DNA of 64,000 nt, taken from an uncultured Flavobacteriaceae bacterium. GTDB lineage: Bacteria > Bacteroidota > Bacteroidia > Flavobacteriales > Flavobacteriaceae. Below the pieces are notes generated by a model. The model had not been told where the DNA came from and did not search any database. It saw nothing but the letters and a program-made list of their open reading frames with translations. Location of the stretch: positions 1 to 64,000 of the forward strand of contig CANMRV010000008.1 in NCBI GenBank assembly GCA_947500435.1, in the 5' to 3' direction. This document shows, in pieces, positions 53,324-61,978 of this stretch; within the stretch, counting starts at the first letter, position 1, and each line of letters starts with the position of its first letter. The position numbers and the translations under genes are program-made.

Positions 53324-53938
53324 ATGAAGACAGCTATTTCTTCTCTTTTTACCTCAGTTTTACTAACGTTTGGGTGCGCCCATAATAATATTAATAAAAA
53401 GTTATCGTCAACGATTGATAGCCTTTATGTTGTTGATCAAAAAGTACAGACTGATATAATTGATGCCATGAACAATGGTTCAGGCCCATCTAAAATCAAA
53501 AACCTCGTAGAAGTTCAATCGAATACCTTTTTGCGACATATCCCAATTTTAGAGAAAATTGTAGACAAGAATGGATATCCTACCGCGGAACTTGTGGGTA
53601 AAGAAAGTTCAGGCAAATTTTTCTTCTTGGTACAACATTCTGACGCTGACGTAGATTTTCAGGAGAGCATGATGAAATATATCGAAAAAGAAGTGTTGAC
53701 CGGAAGCGTAAAGGGTAGAGATTTTGCCTATCTGACCGACAGAATTCGATTGGCTTCTAATGAGCCTCAATTGTATGGTACACAGCTAGAATACGATTCG
53801 AAAGGCAATGCAAGACCACGAAATCTATATGACCGCAGAAACTGTGACAAACGAAGGAAGAAGTATGGTCTTGAACCCTTGGAAGACTATCTGACATGGG
53901 CCACCGAACAGCATAGGGAAATGAATGTAAAAAATTGA
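53324..53938 (+). CDS. DUF6624-like lipoprotein
   Basis: 204 residues. A signal ends in TFGC (lipid anchor). The pattern QHSDADVDFQESMMKYI, FAYLTDRIRLASNEPQLYGT and RRNCDKRRKKYGLEPLEDYL matches the DUF6624 pattern, a Bacteroidota family of unknown function. It begins 9 bp after the DUF2807 gene, so it is probably co-transcribed. It ends the plus-strand run and converges on tsf. Confidence 0.7.
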   Translation: MKTAISSLFTSVLLTFGCAHNNINKKLSSTIDSLYVVDQKVQTDIIDAMNNGSGPSKIKNLVEVQSNTFLRHIPILEKIVDKNGYPTAELVGKESSGKFFFLVQHSDADVDFQESMMKYIEKEVLTGSVKGRDFAYLTDRIRLASNEPQLYGTQLEYDSKGNARPRNLYDRRNCDKRRKKYGLEPLEDYLTWATEQHREMNVKN

Positions 53939-54041
53939 ATGCATATTGTTGCTGTGCTAGATAATTTCAATCCAAATACGCGACAGTTGGAAATTAGTTT
54001 TCCCATTTTGAACAATTGAATTGACTTGAGTTTTAAGAAAT

Positions 54042-54079
54042 AAAAAACCGCCATCCTTTCGGATAAGCGGTTCTTTTTT
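54042..54079. terminator. Bidirectional terminator between the DUF6624 gene and tsf
   Basis: ACCGC-ATCC and GGAT-GCGGT form a two-part stem with an AT interruption around a TTTC loop. A tract on the left and T tract on the right serve both directions. Confidence 0.8.
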
Positions 54080-54098
54080 GAGTTAGCTTGATGTAAAA

Positions 54099-55064
54099 TT
54101 ATCCTACGGTCGCACGCTTAAAGTCTGTGACAGAAACATCTCCGTGAGAAGCAACGTATTTGGCAACATTGATTTTCTCATCTTTGATAAAATTTTGGTC
54201 CAATAAGCATTGCTCTTGGTCCAAAGTGGTATTGTCAGAAATAAATCTTTCCATTTTTCCTGGAAGGATTTTATCCCAGATTTGCTCCGGTTTACCTTCG
54301 GCTTTTAATTGTGCTTTTGCATCTTCTTCAGCTTTAGCCATAACTTCGTCAGTCAATTGTGCCATTGAGATGTACAGAGGAACGTTTTTAAGCGTTTTTC
54401 CCAAACGACCTAGTTCTTCATTGTCTTTTTCAATAACAGCGATTCTAGCTTCTGTTTCGGCAGCAACGAATGCAGGGTCAAAATCTTTATAGGATAAAGT
54501 TGTCGCACCCATAGATGCTACCTGCATAGAGACATCTTTTCCAAGTACTTCAGCAGTATCTACTTTTGAAGATAATCCAACTAAAGCTGCTATTTTATTT
54601 ATGTGCACGTAGCTTCCAACATATGGGGCTTCCAATTTTTCGAAAGCCGTAATGTCTAACTTCTCACCGATTACTCCAGTTTGTTCTATCAATTTATCAG
54701 CAACAGTCATTCCACCGAAATCAGCAGCTAAAAACTCTTCTTTAGAATTATAGTTTAGAGCTACTTCTGCAAGTTCATTAGCAAGAGCAACGAATTTTTC
54801 GTTTTTTCCAACGAAATCAGTTTCACAACCTAAAACAATTGCAACACCAGCGGTTTGTTCAGCATTCACTTTTGCGATTGCAGCACCTTCAGAAGAATCT
54901 CTGTCGGCTCTTTTTGCAGCTACTTTCTGCCCTTTTTTACGAAGCACTTCAATTGCTTTGTCAAAATCTCCTTCGGCCTCTACTAAGGCATTTTTGCAGT
55001 CCATCATTCCTGCACCTGTAGCTTTTCTTAATTTATTTACCTCTGCGGCAGTAATTTTTGCCAT
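54099..55064 (-). CDS. tsf: Translation elongation factor Ts
   Basis: 321 residues. It exchanges GDP for GTP on EF-Tu. The N-terminal UBA-like start AEVNKLRKATGAGMMDCKNA, the core motif ETDFVGKNEKFVALANELA and the two coiled-coil parts (VHINKIAALVGLSSKVDTAE, EDAKAQLKAEGKPEQIWDKI) agree with EF-Ts, with the longer form usual in Bacteroidota. It is the last gene of rplM-rpsI-rpsB-tsf, 97 bp behind rpsB, with a hairpin between. Confidence 0.98.
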   Translation of the reverse strand: MAKITAAEVNKLRKATGAGMMDCKNALVEAEGDFDKAIEVLRKKGQKVAAKRADRDSSEGAAIAKVNAEQTAGVAIVLGCETDFVGKNEKFVALANELAEVALNYNSKEEFLAADFGGMTVADKLIEQTGVIGEKLDITAFEKLEAPYVGSYVHINKIAALVGLSSKVDTAEVLGKDVSMQVASMGATTLSYKDFDPAFVAAETEARIAVIEKDNEELGRLGKTLKNVPLYISMAQLTDEVMAKAEEDAKAQLKAEGKPEQIWDKILPGKMERFISDNTTLDQEQCLLDQNFIKDEKINVAKYVASHGDVSVTDFKRATVG

Positions 55065-55087
55065 AACGTAATCTTATTTTTAATTTC

Positions 55088-55140
55088 TTTCCCGCGCTTG
55101 TGCTGAATTTTTTTCAGTAAAGGCGGGAAACGTTTATTTA
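55088..55140 (-). promoter_or_regulatory. Intercistronic hairpin between rpsB and tsf
   Basis: TTTCCCGC at 55088-55095 pairs exactly with GCGGGAAA at 55133-55140, and a nested CTGAA/TTCAG stem lies inside. It has no clean terminal T tract, so it is more likely an attenuator, RNA-processing site or stability element than a full terminator. Confidence 0.55.
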
Positions 55141-55161
55141 GTATTCTTTTATCAAAGTTGA

Positions 55162-56343
55162 TTATTCAACCCCTCCTTTTACACTGTCTTGCCAAGCCTT
55201 AAGCTCATCCCACTTTTCATCCGCAGCCATTTTTGCTTGCTTTGCCCATGATCCAGTATCTAAATGTGCTAATCTAGAACTAGCTTCAGTTAAGATTTCT
55301 TTCATCTTATCGGCTTTGGCTTTAGCAACTTTTGCAAAAGTTTCAAGTCCGGCATTTGTCAAAGCCTCCGCAGCTTTTGGACCTACACCTTCTATTTTAG
55401 TTAAGTCATCACCTTTGGAAGCTTTTGCCTTAGTAGCTTTTTTAGGAGCTGCTTCTTTCTTTACCTCTTCCTTCTCTTTCTTGGCTTCTTTTTTAGGAGC
55501 TTCTTCCTTAACTTCTTCTTTGGCAACAGCAACCTTTTCTTCAACCGCTGGAGCTTCTTCGGCTACAGGTTCAGCTTTTGCCTCCTTTTTAGCTTCTTCC
55601 TTTGGAGTTTCAGCTTTCGCCTCTTCTTTACCTTCTTTCTCTCCTTGTTTTTCTGATTTACGCTCTGCTAAACCTTCAGCAATAGCATCAGTAACTTGGG
55701 TCATGATGATGTCAATAGATTTTGAAGCGTCATCATTAGAAGGAATCAAGAAATCAACATCTCTAGGGTCGGAATTGGTATCGACCATTGCAAAAATCGG
55801 AATGTTTAGTTTCTGAGCTTCTTTAACAGCAATATGCTCACGCATTGTATCGACAACAAATAGAGCACCTGGTAAACGAGTCATTTCAGAAATTGAACCT
55901 AAGTTCTTTTCCAATTTCGCACGTAAACGATCAACTTGTAATCTTTCCTTTTTAGAAAGGGTAAGGAAAGTACCATCTTTCTTCATTCTATCGATCATCG
56001 CCATTTTTTTAACAGCTTTACGTATAGTTACAAAGTTGGTCAACATTCCACCTGGCCATCTTTCAGTAATGTAGGGCATGTTTACTTTTGCTACTTTTTC
56101 AGCAACGATATCTTTCGCTTGCTTTTTTGTAGCTACGAAAAGAATTTTTCTTCCTGAGGCAGCAATTTTAGCAAGGGCTTCGTTAGCCTCGTCTAGTTTT
56201 GCTACTGTTTTGTAAAGATTGATAACGTGAATTCCGTTACGCTCCATGTAGATGTAGGGCGCCATGTTAGGATTCCACTTTCTGGTAAGGTGTCCAAAAT
56301 GCACACCTGCTTCTAATAATTGTTTTACTTCGACTTTCGCCAT
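55162..56343 (-). CDS. rpsB: 30S ribosomal protein S2 with C-terminal helix-hairpin-helix extension
   Basis: 393 residues, far longer than the usual S2 of about 240-260. Residues 1 to about 228 are a normal S2 (VKQLLEAGVHFGHLTRKWNP, ITERWPGGMLTNFVTIRKAV, IPIFAMVDTNSDPRDVDFLI). A linker of about 80 residues is made almost only of Glu, Ala, Lys and Val. Residues about 312-393 form a helix-hairpin-helix-like domain (DDLTKIEGVGPKAAEALTNA, GLETFAKVAKAKADKMKEIL), a fold that usually binds nucleic acid without sequence specificity. The reading frame is open throughout and the stop is followed by the tsf leader, so this is a real fusion. Similar tails occur on some Bacteroidota ribosomal proteins. 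Confidence 0.95.
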   Translation of the reverse strand: MAKVEVKQLLEAGVHFGHLTRKWNPNMAPYIYMERNGIHVINLYKTVAKLDEANEALAKIAASGRKILFVATKKQAKDIVAEKVAKVNMPYITERWPGGMLTNFVTIRKAVKKMAMIDRMKKDGTFLTLSKKERLQVDRLRAKLEKNLGSISEMTRLPGALFVVDTMREHIAVKEAQKLNIPIFAMVDTNSDPRDVDFLIPSNDDASKSIDIIMTQVTDAIAEGLAERKSEKQGEKEGKEEAKAETPKEEAKKEAKAEPVAEEAPAVEEKVAVAKEEVKEEAPKKEAKKEKEEVKKEAAPKKATKAKASKGDDLTKIEGVGPKAAEALTNAGLETFAKVAKAKADKMKEILTEASSRLAHLDTGSWAKQAKMAADEKWDELKAWQDSVKGGVE

Positions 56344-56384
56344 TTTAAATTTAGTTTACGTTCTTATGAATTAGCAATGACAGA

Positions 56385-56395
56385 GTGGTAACCAC
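56385..56395. promoter_or_regulatory. Small palindrome in the rpsB leader
   Basis: GTGGT-A-ACCAC is a perfect 5-bp inverted repeat 40 bp upstream of the rpsB start, beside CAAACTTA (56395-56402), which read on the minus strand matches TAnnTTTG. It may be part of an rpsB promoter or leader structure. Tentative. Confidence 0.3.
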
Positions 56396-56556
56396 AAACT
56401 TATGGTAGCCTCTATCATTTAGATGCTAAACTAATTTACCTTCGCTCATTAGATAGAGTTAAGGATTTTTAATTGCTTCCTGAGATTCAGAAAACTTTCA
56501 ATGAACTTGGTTTATACTGAACTCGTTTCAGTATCTATTATAATAAATATGTAAAA

Positions 56557-56587
56557 ATTTCAGCATCTTTTGAAAAAGATGCTGAAA
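56557..56587 (-). terminator. Hairpin after rpsI (terminator or attenuator)
   Basis: On the minus strand TTTCAGCATCTTTT and AAAAGATGCTGAAA form a 14-bp stem around a tiny loop, followed by TTTTTAC. It lies just past the rpsI stop, before the rpsB leader, so it probably limits read-through between the two parts of the operon. Confidence 0.75.
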
Positions 56588-56598
56588 TGAATTCTGTA

Positions 56599-56985
56599 TT
56601 AACGTTTAGAGAACTGGAATTTCTTACGGGCTTTCTTCTGACCGAATTTCTTACGTTCTACCATACGTGGGTCTCTTGTCAATAAACCTTCTGGCTTAAG
56701 AGTCAATCTATTTTCAGCATCTATTTCACACATTGCTCTAGACAAAGCTAAACGAATTGCTTCCGCTTGACCTGTGATTCCCCCGCCATATACATTAACT
56801 TTTACATCGTAGTTCCCTACGGTATCAGTCAAAGCAAATGGTTGATTGACTTTATATTGTAAAGTAGCTGTTGGAAAATAATCATTCAAATCTTTATTGT
56901 TGATAGTGATTTTTCCTTTTCCATCGGAAAGGTATACACGAGCAACAGCTGTTTTTCTTCTTCCTATTTTATGAATCGTCTCCAT
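56599..56985 (-). CDS. rpsI: 30S ribosomal protein S9
   Basis: 128 residues, the usual length, ending with the conserved basic tail KKARKKFQFSKR that reaches the P-site tRNA. The start HKIGRRKTAVARVYLSDGKG and GGGITGQAEAIRLALSRAM are diagnostic. The ATG overlaps the rplM stop by one base (TAATG), so rplM and rpsI are translationally coupled. Confidence 0.98.
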   Translation of the reverse strand: METIHKIGRRKTAVARVYLSDGKGKITINNKDLNDYFPTATLQYKVNQPFALTDTVGNYDVKVNVYGGGITGQAEAIRLALSRAMCEIDAENRLTLKPEGLLTRDPRMVERKKFGQKKARKKFQFSKR

Positions 56986-57440
56986 TATTTGAAATCGTTA
57001 AGGTTGATTGCAGTTGGTTTTTGTGCTTCTTGATCGTGATCAGGACCAACATACACTTTTAGGTTTCTAAAAAGATCGGCGCCTAATCTATTTTTTGGAA
57101 GCATTCCTTTAACGGCTTTTTCAACAATACGCCCTGGATTTTTTTCCAATAATTCCTTAGCGGTAGTGTAACGTTGTCCCCCTGGGTAACCCGTGTAACG
57201 AGAATAGGTTTTTTCGTCCCACTTGTTACCAGAAAGGGTTACTTTCTCAGCATTGATGATAACAATATTATCTCCACAATCAACATGTGGTGTATAGTTA
57301 GGTTTGTGCTTTCCTCTTAGTAATTTTGCAACTTTAGAAGCAAGACGACCTAGTGTCTGACCTTCAGCGTCTACCAACAACCATTGCTTGTCAACAGTCT
57401 TTCTGTTCGCTGAAACAGTTTTGTAACTTAATGTATCCAC
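56985..57440 (-). CDS. rplM: 50S ribosomal protein L13
   Basis: 151 residues using the GTG at 57440. A TTG at 57470 would add ten residues not seen in other Bacteroidota L13 proteins, which begin MDTLSYKTVSAN, matching the VDTLSYKTVSAN here. The core motifs are KQWLLVDAEGQTLGRLASKV, LLRGKHKPNYTPHVDCGDN, TGYPGGQRYTTAKELLEKNP and KGMLPKNRLGADLFRNLKVY. It begins the ribosomal operon, with a consensus promoter 48-78 bp upstream. Choosing GTG is inference from family length and promoter position. Confidence 0.95.
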   Translation of the reverse strand: MDTLSYKTVSANRKTVDKQWLLVDAEGQTLGRLASKVAKLLRGKHKPNYTPHVDCGDNIVIINAEKVTLSGNKWDEKTYSRYTGYPGGQRYTTAKELLEKNPGRIVEKAVKGMLPKNRLGADLFRNLKVYVGPDHDQEAQKPTAINLNDFK

Positions 57441-57487
57441 TACTACTTTATTTACGATTAAATACTTCAATCCCTATAAACGGGGTG

Positions 57488-57518
57488 CAAATGTACAACT
57501 ATTAAGTTGAATTCCAAA
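57488..57518 (-). promoter_or_regulatory. Promoter of rplM-rpsI (Bacteroidota consensus)
   Basis: Read on the minus strand: TTTG at 57518-57515, a 19-bp spacer, then TACATTTG at 57495-57488, an exact TAnnTTTG match. Transcription would begin about 57481, leaving a leader of about 40 nt to the GTG of rplM. Confidence 0.7.
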
Positions 57519-57660
57519 TGCTTGTTTTCAATTATTTTCTTGATTTTTTGGCGTTTAATTTTTATCCATTTTCAATCATCTTTTTTTTGAAATGAAGGTT
57601 TTACTATGGTTTTGATTAAATAGGATGTTAGTTAAAAACAGGCTAAGTTAAAATATAACC

Positions 57661-57689
57661 CTTATTTCTACGTTTTCTGCGTAAATAAG
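57661..57689. promoter_or_regulatory. Inverted repeat in front of the lipocalin-like gene
   Basis: CTTATTT at 57661-57667 and AAATAAG at 57683-57689 are exact inverted copies, with TACG/CGTA extending the stem around a two-base bulge, 19 bp before the start codon. It may be an operator or a leader hairpin. Confidence 0.35.
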
Positions 57690-57707
57690 TCCTTAAAATT
57701 TAATAAA

Positions 57708-58205
57708 ATGAAATGTAACCTAATAGCCATATTTGTAGTATCAGTTTTACTGTTTTCCTGTTCAAAAGATGAAAATAAAATTGATGAAGTAACTCCTGAG
57801 AATGCCATTGTTGGCTCATGGAGAGCAACGGAATTCAAAGCGGCTGACCCCAATAACTCAAACGTGAATTTGGGAGCCGAAATATTGGATAAACTTAACG
57901 CTGAGCAATGCTATATCATAACCTTTTCTTTTAATTCTGATAAGACCGTTACTTGGGAAAATGGTGTAAATTATCTTCAAATTAATGCTACGCCTACTGG
58001 CTTAGATGTACCTTGCCCTGCTCAAAGAGATAATGATTCAGGTACATATACCTATGACGGAACTACACTTACAACAGTTGATGCATCAGGTACCACGGTT
58101 ACCGTGAAAGTTAGCATTGATGGAAATACAATGTCTGCAGATGCTGCCGATCTTGATATTCCAAATTTTGATGATGCCGGTGATATAATCTTCGAGAAGT
58201 TCTAA
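57708..58205 (+). CDS. Lipocalin-like lipoprotein
   Basis: 165 residues. The signal ends in LFSC (lipid anchor at Cys 19). The start of the mature part, NAIVGSWRATEFKAADPNNS, has the lipocalin-like GxW feature, and the rest shows alternating strands (CYIITFSFNSDKTVTWENGV, SGTYTYDGTTLTTVDASGTT, VKVSIDGNTMSADAAD). Bacteroidota encode many such lipocalin-like proteins without known ligands. It stands alone and is followed by its own terminator. Confidence 0.78.
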   Translation: MKCNLIAIFVVSVLLFSCSKDENKIDEVTPENAIVGSWRATEFKAADPNNSNVNLGAEILDKLNAEQCYIITFSFNSDKTVTWENGVNYLQINATPTGLDVPCPAQRDNDSGTYTYDGTTLTTVDASGTTVTVKVSIDGNTMSADAADLDIPNFDDAGDIIFEKF

Positions 58206-58222
58206 ATCGATACAAATAAGAT

Positions 58223-58262
58223 AAAAAAGACCCTTTTGAATTTTTCAAGAGGGTCTTTTTTG
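58223..58262 (+). terminator. Terminator of the lipocalin-like gene
   Basis: AAGACCCTTTTGAA and TTCAAGAGGGTCTT form a long stem with one imperfection, around a short T-rich loop, followed by T residues. Confidence 0.85.
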
Positions 58263-58382
58263 TTTTTGCGCGTGAAATAGTGGACAAAATATGTCTGGCA
58301 CTGGTGTAATTGTTTGTTTTTTTTGTTTTATCAAGATGATACCCGTATTCCACTTATCTTAGTACTAATTAATTCGAACTAG

Positions 58383-59540
58383 ATGCAAGCAATCAAAAAA
58401 ATGGGATTCCGCTACCAGGGTTTCATCGTTGTTTTTTTTACTTCCTGTATTCTCTCATCATGTATAGATCCTGTTGAACCAGAATTTGAGTTCAAGGAGG
58501 GATTGGTTTTTGTTGAGAGTATTGCGTCAACCGTGACCAAGGCTTCATTTGTAACAATAAATAGGTCGACACTAGAATTTGGGGTTTACGTGGTGAATTT
58601 TGTGGAAGGGGCTTCTGTAAATTTTGAAAATACTGGCACAAGCGAGATTGTAAACTTAGTGGAAACCAGAAATTCATATTTACCACCAGATGATTTTTTT
58701 GTTCGTCCAGGTGAAGAGTGGAAGTTGAACATTCAATTACCAGACGGAAAAAGGATAGAGTCCTTGCCTGAGTCTGTTTTAGATGTTGTGCCTATTGACA
58801 ATATTGAAGTGCGTTATGATCCAGAATTGACTTTTCGTGAGATTTTAGGGGGCAAATTTGTTCCGGGCCATCAAGTATCAGTTGATTTTAGTGATCCAGC
58901 GGACACTGAGAATTATTACTACTGGACCTACAAGAGTTTTGAAAACTTAGATTATTGTGAACAGTGTGTGGAAGCCATTTGGAGGAATGGCGAATGTACC
59001 CCTATCGAAATTGCACGGTTTAGAAGTCGCTATTTCGATTATGCTTGTGATGTGGATTGCTGGCGTATTCGTTTTCCTGAAAGTGTAACTATTTTTGATG
59101 ATCGTTTTTCTAATGGAAAACCCGTAACCCAATTTCCCGTTGGTGACCTATTACTATACAATAAAGAAAACATGGTCATTGAGGTGCAGCAATTTTCAAT
59201 TACTCCAGCAGCTTACCAGTATTATAAAGTTTTGCAAGATATTGTAGATAATACAAGCGGTTTAAACGCGCCACCCCCCGCGGCCTTGATTGGGAACTTG
59301 TCAAATCCCGATGATGATGAAGATTTTGTCTTTGGTCGTTTTACTGCGGCTGCAACATCAACTGCTTCTGCATTCATTGATAGAACACTTATAGAAGAGT
59401 CTCCATTGGAATTTAGAGATCCCATAATCCTTGAACCTCAAATAGCCTCTCCTTATCCTCCACCGGCAACGGTGATTGCACCTTGTTCTGAAAATAGAGA
59501 AAGAACAGCCGTACGACCAGAAAAATGGGAATCCCAATAA
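58383..59540 (+). CDS. DUF4249 domain lipoprotein
   Basis: 385 residues. The signal ends in LSSC (lipid anchor). The domain shows FKEGLVFVESIASTVTKASF, a Cys-rich stretch (YCEQCVEAIWRNGECTPIE) and an ordered C-terminal part. DUF4249 proteins in Bacteroidota are surface lipoproteins encoded beside a TonB-dependent receptor, probably working with it like SusD with SusC. The receptor begins 2 bp after its stop, giving strong coupling. The substrate is not known. Confidence 0.85.
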   Translation: MQAIKKMGFRYQGFIVVFFTSCILSSCIDPVEPEFEFKEGLVFVESIASTVTKASFVTINRSTLEFGVYVVNFVEGASVNFENTGTSEIVNLVETRNSYLPPDDFFVRPGEEWKLNIQLPDGKRIESLPESVLDVVPIDNIEVRYDPELTFREILGGKFVPGHQVSVDFSDPADTENYYYWTYKSFENLDYCEQCVEAIWRNGECTPIEIARFRSRYFDYACDVDCWRIRFPESVTIFDDRFSNGKPVTQFPVGDLLLYNKENMVIEVQQFSITPAAYQYYKVLQDIVDNTSGLNAPPPAALIGNLSNPDDDEDFVFGRFTAAATSTASAFIDRTLIEESPLEFRDPIILEPQIASPYPPPATVIAPCSENRERTAVRPEKWESQ

Positions 59541-59542
59541 GC

Positions 59543-61972
59543 ATGAAAAGTAAATATATGATCAGCAAACCATTTTTCTTTCTGCTACTTTCTTTTTTAG
59601 TAATAACTCCTTTTTTCGTTCAAGCACAAGAATATGCCATTTCTTTCGAAGTGGTTGCAAAAGAATCAGGACTCCCTTTAGACGATGCACAAATCTCGAT
59701 TACACCATGTAATTGCGGTGGTGTTACTAACAGCGCAGGCAGATTTTCTATTGAACTTCCGGCGGACACCTATAATATAACCGTATCATTTATTGGGTTT
59801 AAGGATGATGTACGAACTCTAGAGTTAACCAAAGGCACTATTCTTAAGATAAATATGTCACAGGAAGAAGAGCAGTTGTCCGAAGTTGTAGTGAGGGCGA
59901 AAAGAAGGCTTGACAATGTAGAAACTCCTCAAATGGGAGCGCTACAAATTAGCGCACAAACATTGAAGAAGTTGCCTGCGGCGGTTGGTGAATTTGACGT
60001 TTTAAGAGGAATGACATTGGTGGCTGGGGTTAATAATGCTGGTGAAGTCAGTAACGGACTTTCCGTTAGAGGAGGTTCACTGGACCAAAATCTCCTGCTT
60101 TATGATTATGCGCCGGTTTTCAACCCAACTCATCTGTTCGGATTGTTTTCGGTTTTTACCCCTGACATGATTTCGACAGTTGACTTATATAGGGCAAACA
60201 TTCCTTCTCGATATGGTGGTAGAATAACTTCTGTGCTAGACGTTAAAGTAAAGAACCCTTACGTGGATAAGACAAAATTTTCAGGAGGAATCGGCCTGGT
60301 TTCAAGTCGATTGAATCTAGAGACGCCCTTAATTAAGGATAAATTGATGCTCAGTATCGGAGCGCGGGCAGGTCTTACAGGTTTTTTAATACCACTTTTT
60401 TCAGAGAGGCTTAAGAATACCAAAGCGAATTTTTATGATAGCACATTTAAGCTATTGTATTTGCCAACTGAAAACGACCAGGTCTCGTTAACTGGCTTTT
60501 ATAGCAAAGATTTTTATCAACTAGACCTAATTAGTCAAATTGGGAATATCAATGCAGAAAACAATCAATACGATTTACAAACGCTGAATGGCACCCTCAA
60601 TTGGACCCATACTCTTGGTGATGAGTCCAACTTGAGAAATATCTTGGTCTATAGTGATTATACTCCAAAAACAATTTTTCCAGAGCAGGCCAACGATAAC
60701 GAAATTGAATATAGGGCTCAAATAAATTACCTGAGCTTTATTTCTGAGTACTCGAAAAATGTAAATGACAAGTTTGATTATTATGGTGGTGTTCAAGCAA
60801 ATCAGTATAAGATAAGTCCTGGCGCTTTAGATCCGGGCAATGGCAATAGTATCCTGCCAGTTACACTCAAGACCGAAACAAGTTATGAAATAGGAACTTA
60901 TGCCAATTTAAATTGGAAACCGACAGAAAGTTTATCCGTATCAGGGGGTCTTCGTTTTAATCATTTTGTATTCGTAGGTCCGTTTGTAGAGGCTACTTTT
61001 GACGAAATTTCTGGTGACCTTTTAAGGTCTACTATTTTTGAAAAAGGGGATGCCGTGAAAACCTATAACAGTCTAGAGCCAAGATTAGGAGCTAATCTCA
61101 AGTTGGGAGAGAATACCTCTTTAAAAGCTAGCTATGCGCGGACTAACCAATATTTGCAGAACATCTACAATACAACGACACCCTTACCCACAAGCCGATG
61201 GAAAACGTCTGACCCAAATATTAAGCCTCAGAGCAGTAATACCTATGGTTTTGGTATTTATCAAAATTTAAAGGATGGAGAGATTGAGATTGGTTTGGAA
61301 GGTTATTATAGAGAATCAGAAAATAACCTTACCTATAAACCGGGCGCAGATTTCTTTCTTGAAGAGTTTCTTGAACGTGATGTTGTTCAAGCTGAGGGTC
61401 AAGCCTATGGGGTAGAATTAAGTTTTAAAAAACCACGAGGAAAACTTAACGGATGGTTCAACTATACCTACTCTAGAAGCTTATTGCAATCACAAAATCA
61501 AAAATTGGCGGATCGTGTCAATAACAATAAACAATACCCTTCCGATTTTGATAGGCCACATGTTTTTAATGGTACCATTAATTTTGAAGGTGATAAATGG
61601 AATACTTGGAGTTTCAATTTTACCGCACAAAGTGGAAGACCATTCACCGTAGCTAATAGCGTTTTTGCAATAGAGGATATTAACGTTCCTATATTTATTG
61701 AACGAAATAATGCAAGATTGAGACCCTATCATCGATTAGATTTTTCATGGAAAGTGAAATACGGAAGGAACCCCAACAGAAAATGGAAAGGCGATTGGAC
61801 CTTTACGATTTATAACTTATATAGCAGAAGGAATCCTTTTAATCTGTATTATTCGCAGCGTCAAGGTGCTGTTGATTCAGAAGTGTTTTTGGGTAGTCCT
61901 CTCGGAACCTATGAACTTTCTATATTGAATAGTCCACTTTTTGCAGTCACCTACAATTTTGTGTTTGATTAA
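59543..61972 (+). CDS. TonB-dependent receptor with carboxypeptidase-regulatory-like domain
   Basis: 809 residues from the ATG at 59543. An earlier ATG at 59525 is possible, overlapping the DUF4249 gene. A signal peptide (KPFFFLLLSFLVITPFFVQA) is followed by a carboxypeptidase regulatory-like domain (residues about 30-105: FSIELPADTYNITVSFIGFK), then a plug domain (VRGGSLDQNLLLYDYAPVFN, YRANIPSRYGGRITSVLDVK) and a beta-barrel ending NSPLFAVTYNFVFD. It imports a ligand across the outer membrane with energy from TonB-ExbB-ExbD. The DUF4249 protein is the likely partner lipoprotein. Confidence 0.93.
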   Translation: MKSKYMISKPFFFLLLSFLVITPFFVQAQEYAISFEVVAKESGLPLDDAQISITPCNCGGVTNSAGRFSIELPADTYNITVSFIGFKDDVRTLELTKGTILKINMSQEEEQLSEVVVRAKRRLDNVETPQMGALQISAQTLKKLPAAVGEFDVLRGMTLVAGVNNAGEVSNGLSVRGGSLDQNLLLYDYAPVFNPTHLFGLFSVFTPDMISTVDLYRANIPSRYGGRITSVLDVKVKNPYVDKTKFSGGIGLVSSRLNLETPLIKDKLMLSIGARAGLTGFLIPLFSERLKNTKANFYDSTFKLLYLPTENDQVSLTGFYSKDFYQLDLISQIGNINAENNQYDLQTLNGTLNWTHTLGDESNLRNILVYSDYTPKTIFPEQANDNEIEYRAQINYLSFISEYSKNVNDKFDYYGGVQANQYKISPGALDPGNGNSILPVTLKTETSYEIGTYANLNWKPTESLSVSGGLRFNHFVFVGPFVEATFDEISGDLLRSTIFEKGDAVKTYNSLEPRLGANLKLGENTSLKASYARTNQYLQNIYNTTTPLPTSRWKTSDPNIKPQSSNTYGFGIYQNLKDGEIEIGLEGYYRESENNLTYKPGADFFLEEFLERDVVQAEGQAYGVELSFKKPRGKLNGWFNYTYSRSLLQSQNQKLADRVNNNKQYPSDFDRPHVFNGTINFEGDKWNTWSFNFTAQSGRPFTVANSVFAIEDINVPIFIERNNARLRPYHRLDFSWKVKYGRNPNRKWKGDWTFTIYNLYSRRNPFNLYYSQRQGAVDSEVFLGSPLGTYELSILNSPLFAVTYNFVFD

Positions 61973-61978
61973 GAAGCC

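Noticed and set aside
53939..54041. Short plus-strand frame (26 codons) before the tsf terminator
   Set aside because: Too short, no features and no supporting context.
55316..55816. 166-codon plus-strand frame opposite rpsB
   Set aside because: It is a Ser/Ala/Phe-rich low-complexity mirror of the Glu/Ala/Lys linker of S2, not a gene.
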